Of a stretch of 6,022 nt of DNA, positions 5,281 through 6,022 are shown piece by piece. The DNA lies in NCBI GenBank assembly GCA_964482585.1, contig CAYZYO010000120.1, forward strand, positions 1-6,022, written 5' to 3'. Source of the stretch: CAYZYO01 sp964482585 (lineage in GTDB: Bacteria > Bacillota > Syntrophomonadia > Syntrophomonadales > Syntrophomonadaceae). The position numbers and the translations under genes were made by a program. Position 1 is the stretch's first letter; every line of letters begins with the position of its first letter. The notes beneath the pieces are model-generated. The model saw only the letters and a list, made by a program, of their open reading frames with translations. It was not told the DNA's origin and searched no databases.

Positions 5281-5761
5281 CTATAATTTATCATAGCAAC
5301 GATCGGAAAACCTTGCAACTAAAATAAAAATCTTTTTGTCCCCCAATCTCGGGGATCTGACCGAGTCTAAATTGACTTTAGGCTTGCAAAAAAAATCTGC
5401 ACACTGTCATGAACTACTGCTGTCTTTGAAGTGTAAAAGCAAGATAAGCAGTAAAATAATTGAAGAATATTGGGCGTTCTTAACTTTCAACCCTGACAAC
5501 CTCACCGGAAAATGGCGGATACTATTTCGTAATCGCTACAATAACCTGCTAAAAGCGGGGAGGTCGTTTAACTTTCAGAGCAAAAAAACCACCTACTTCA
5601 TAAAAATTTTCTATCAATAGATGGTAGATAATCTGGTGGAGGCGGAGCATGGATTGGCAAATTCACGATTAAGAAGAACCGACGGTCCAATAATATGGCT
5701 GATTTAAACCGAAAGCCGGGACATTATTTAGTGTTCACAAGATCTCCTGGGTTGTGTTATT
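5281..5761. other. Roughly 480 bp without a recognisable gene
   Basis: A plus-strand open frame at 5336-5620 (94 codons from TTG) has no ribosome site and no recognisable motif. Minus-strand frames are broken by stops. CCCC/GGGG repeats near 5341-5356 form only a 4-bp stem. The region probably contains further degraded DNA between the FN3 remnant and the helicase gene, plus the possible helicase terminator at 5582-5625. Confidence 0.5.
5582..5625 (-). terminator. Possible terminator downstream of the DEAD-box helicase gene
   Basis: On the minus strand ACCATCTA (complement of 5618-5625) can pair with TAGGTGGT (complement of 5588-5595), 8 pairs with one G-U, followed by a run of T (5582-5588). 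The loop is long (22 nt) and the site is about 140 nt past the helicase stop, so this is tentative. Confidence 0.4.
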
Positions 5762-6022
5762 CTAGCAACTGTGCTTTGGGGTGCGGGAATGATTCTTTTT
5801 CTGGGGTGGCCTGCCAGCACGACGATAGCCACTATTGATCTTTTTTGGTGTTCGGATTCTTTTGACATGAATAGGAGGCGCTTCCGTCAAAATCGGCAAG
5901 GGTTTCTCCTCAGGCTCACGGGTCATTATCTTGAGGGCAGCTGCCAGCAAGGTTTCGGAATCATATTCGTCCAGCAAGCCCTCGGCCAAAGCACGGTAAG
6001 CCTGAATCTCTGCTTGGCCGGC
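5762..6022 (-). CDS. DEAD-box ATP-dependent RNA helicase, C-terminal end (partial)
   Basis: The last 86 codons are visible, ending at TAG 5762-5764; the gene continues beyond the right edge. The segment AYRALAEGLLDEYDSETLLA, followed by AALKIMTREPEEKPLPIL, matches the stretch after the helicase core in CshA/DeaD-type proteins (Y-x-x-L-A-x-x-L-L...AAALK-x-L). The remaining 35 or so residues are a basic Arg/Lys/Pro-rich tail, as these enzymes use for RNA contact. Such helicases unwind structured RNA in ribosome assembly, mRNA decay and cold adaptation. The catalytic motifs lie outside the window, so the assignment rests on the tail alone. The nearest downstream gene on this strand, beyond the FN3 remnant, has its own promoter. 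Confidence 0.8.
   Translation of the reverse strand, partial: AGQAEIQAYRALAEGLLDEYDSETLLAAALKIMTREPEEKPLPILTEAPPIHVKRIRTPKKINSGYRRAGRPPQKKNHSRTPKHSC

Noticed and set aside
5068..5286. Plus-strand open frame of 72 codons rich in Ser/Thr
   Set aside because: It is antisense to the FN3 remnant, whose family motifs are clear on the minus strand.
5336..5620. Plus-strand 94-codon open frame
   Set aside because: TTG start, no ribosome site, no recognisable domain, and it covers a candidate minus-strand terminator.
1..6022. CRISPR array, tRNA, rRNA or complete insertion sequence
   Set aside because: No spaced direct repeats, no cloverleaf or rRNA signature, and no transposase with terminal inverted repeats were seen.

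Overview
This window (about 40% G+C by eye) reads as chromosome from a strictly anaerobic, low-G+C Gram-positive bacterium, most likely a member of the Clostridia or Negativicutes. The evidence is AGGAG-type ribosome sites, remnants of superoxide reductase and an NADH:rubredoxin-type reductase next to a rubrerythrin-like gene, a MerR/TipAS regulator, and a DEAD-box helicase tail of the Firmicutes type. The species cannot be named from the sequence.

Layout. Positions 1-980 are a gene graveyard of anaerobic oxidative-stress functions: a minus-strand C-terminal piece of superoxide reductase (stop at 315) with its terminator (238-274) still in place, and a plus-strand piece of an FAD/NADH-dependent oxidoreductase (about 545-853) with two compensating one-base indels. 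An intact small rubrerythrin-like gene follows (984-1175, +). A convergent 441-residue coiled-coil membrane protein of unknown function is at 1242-2567 (-). Next come a TipAS-type MerR regulator (2791-3546, -), a cation diffusion facilitator (CDF) metal exporter (3856-4803, -), a fibronectin type III remnant (4977-5276, -), about 480 bp of DNA with no convincing gene, and the 3' end of a DEAD-box RNA helicase gene running off the right edge (5762-6022, -).

The regulatory DNA is the most informative part. The CDF gene has a near-consensus sigma-A promoter (TTGATA-17-TATAAT). Its roughly 124-nt leader contains an aptamer-like fold and then a 13-bp hairpin with a T-run. The 5' arm of that hairpin includes the GGGAC element of the upstream fold. 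This is the arrangement of a transcription-terminating riboswitch, and the position and motifs suggest the NiCo (czcD) class. The merR gene has its own promoter with the abnormal 19-bp spacer and central dyad diagnostic of MerR-activated promoters. It also carries a strong internal Shine-Dalgarno and ATG exactly between its DNA-binding half and its TipAS half, as in the Streptomyces tipA gene. So the exporter appears controlled by metal-responsive RNA, and the neighbouring regulator by its own protein.
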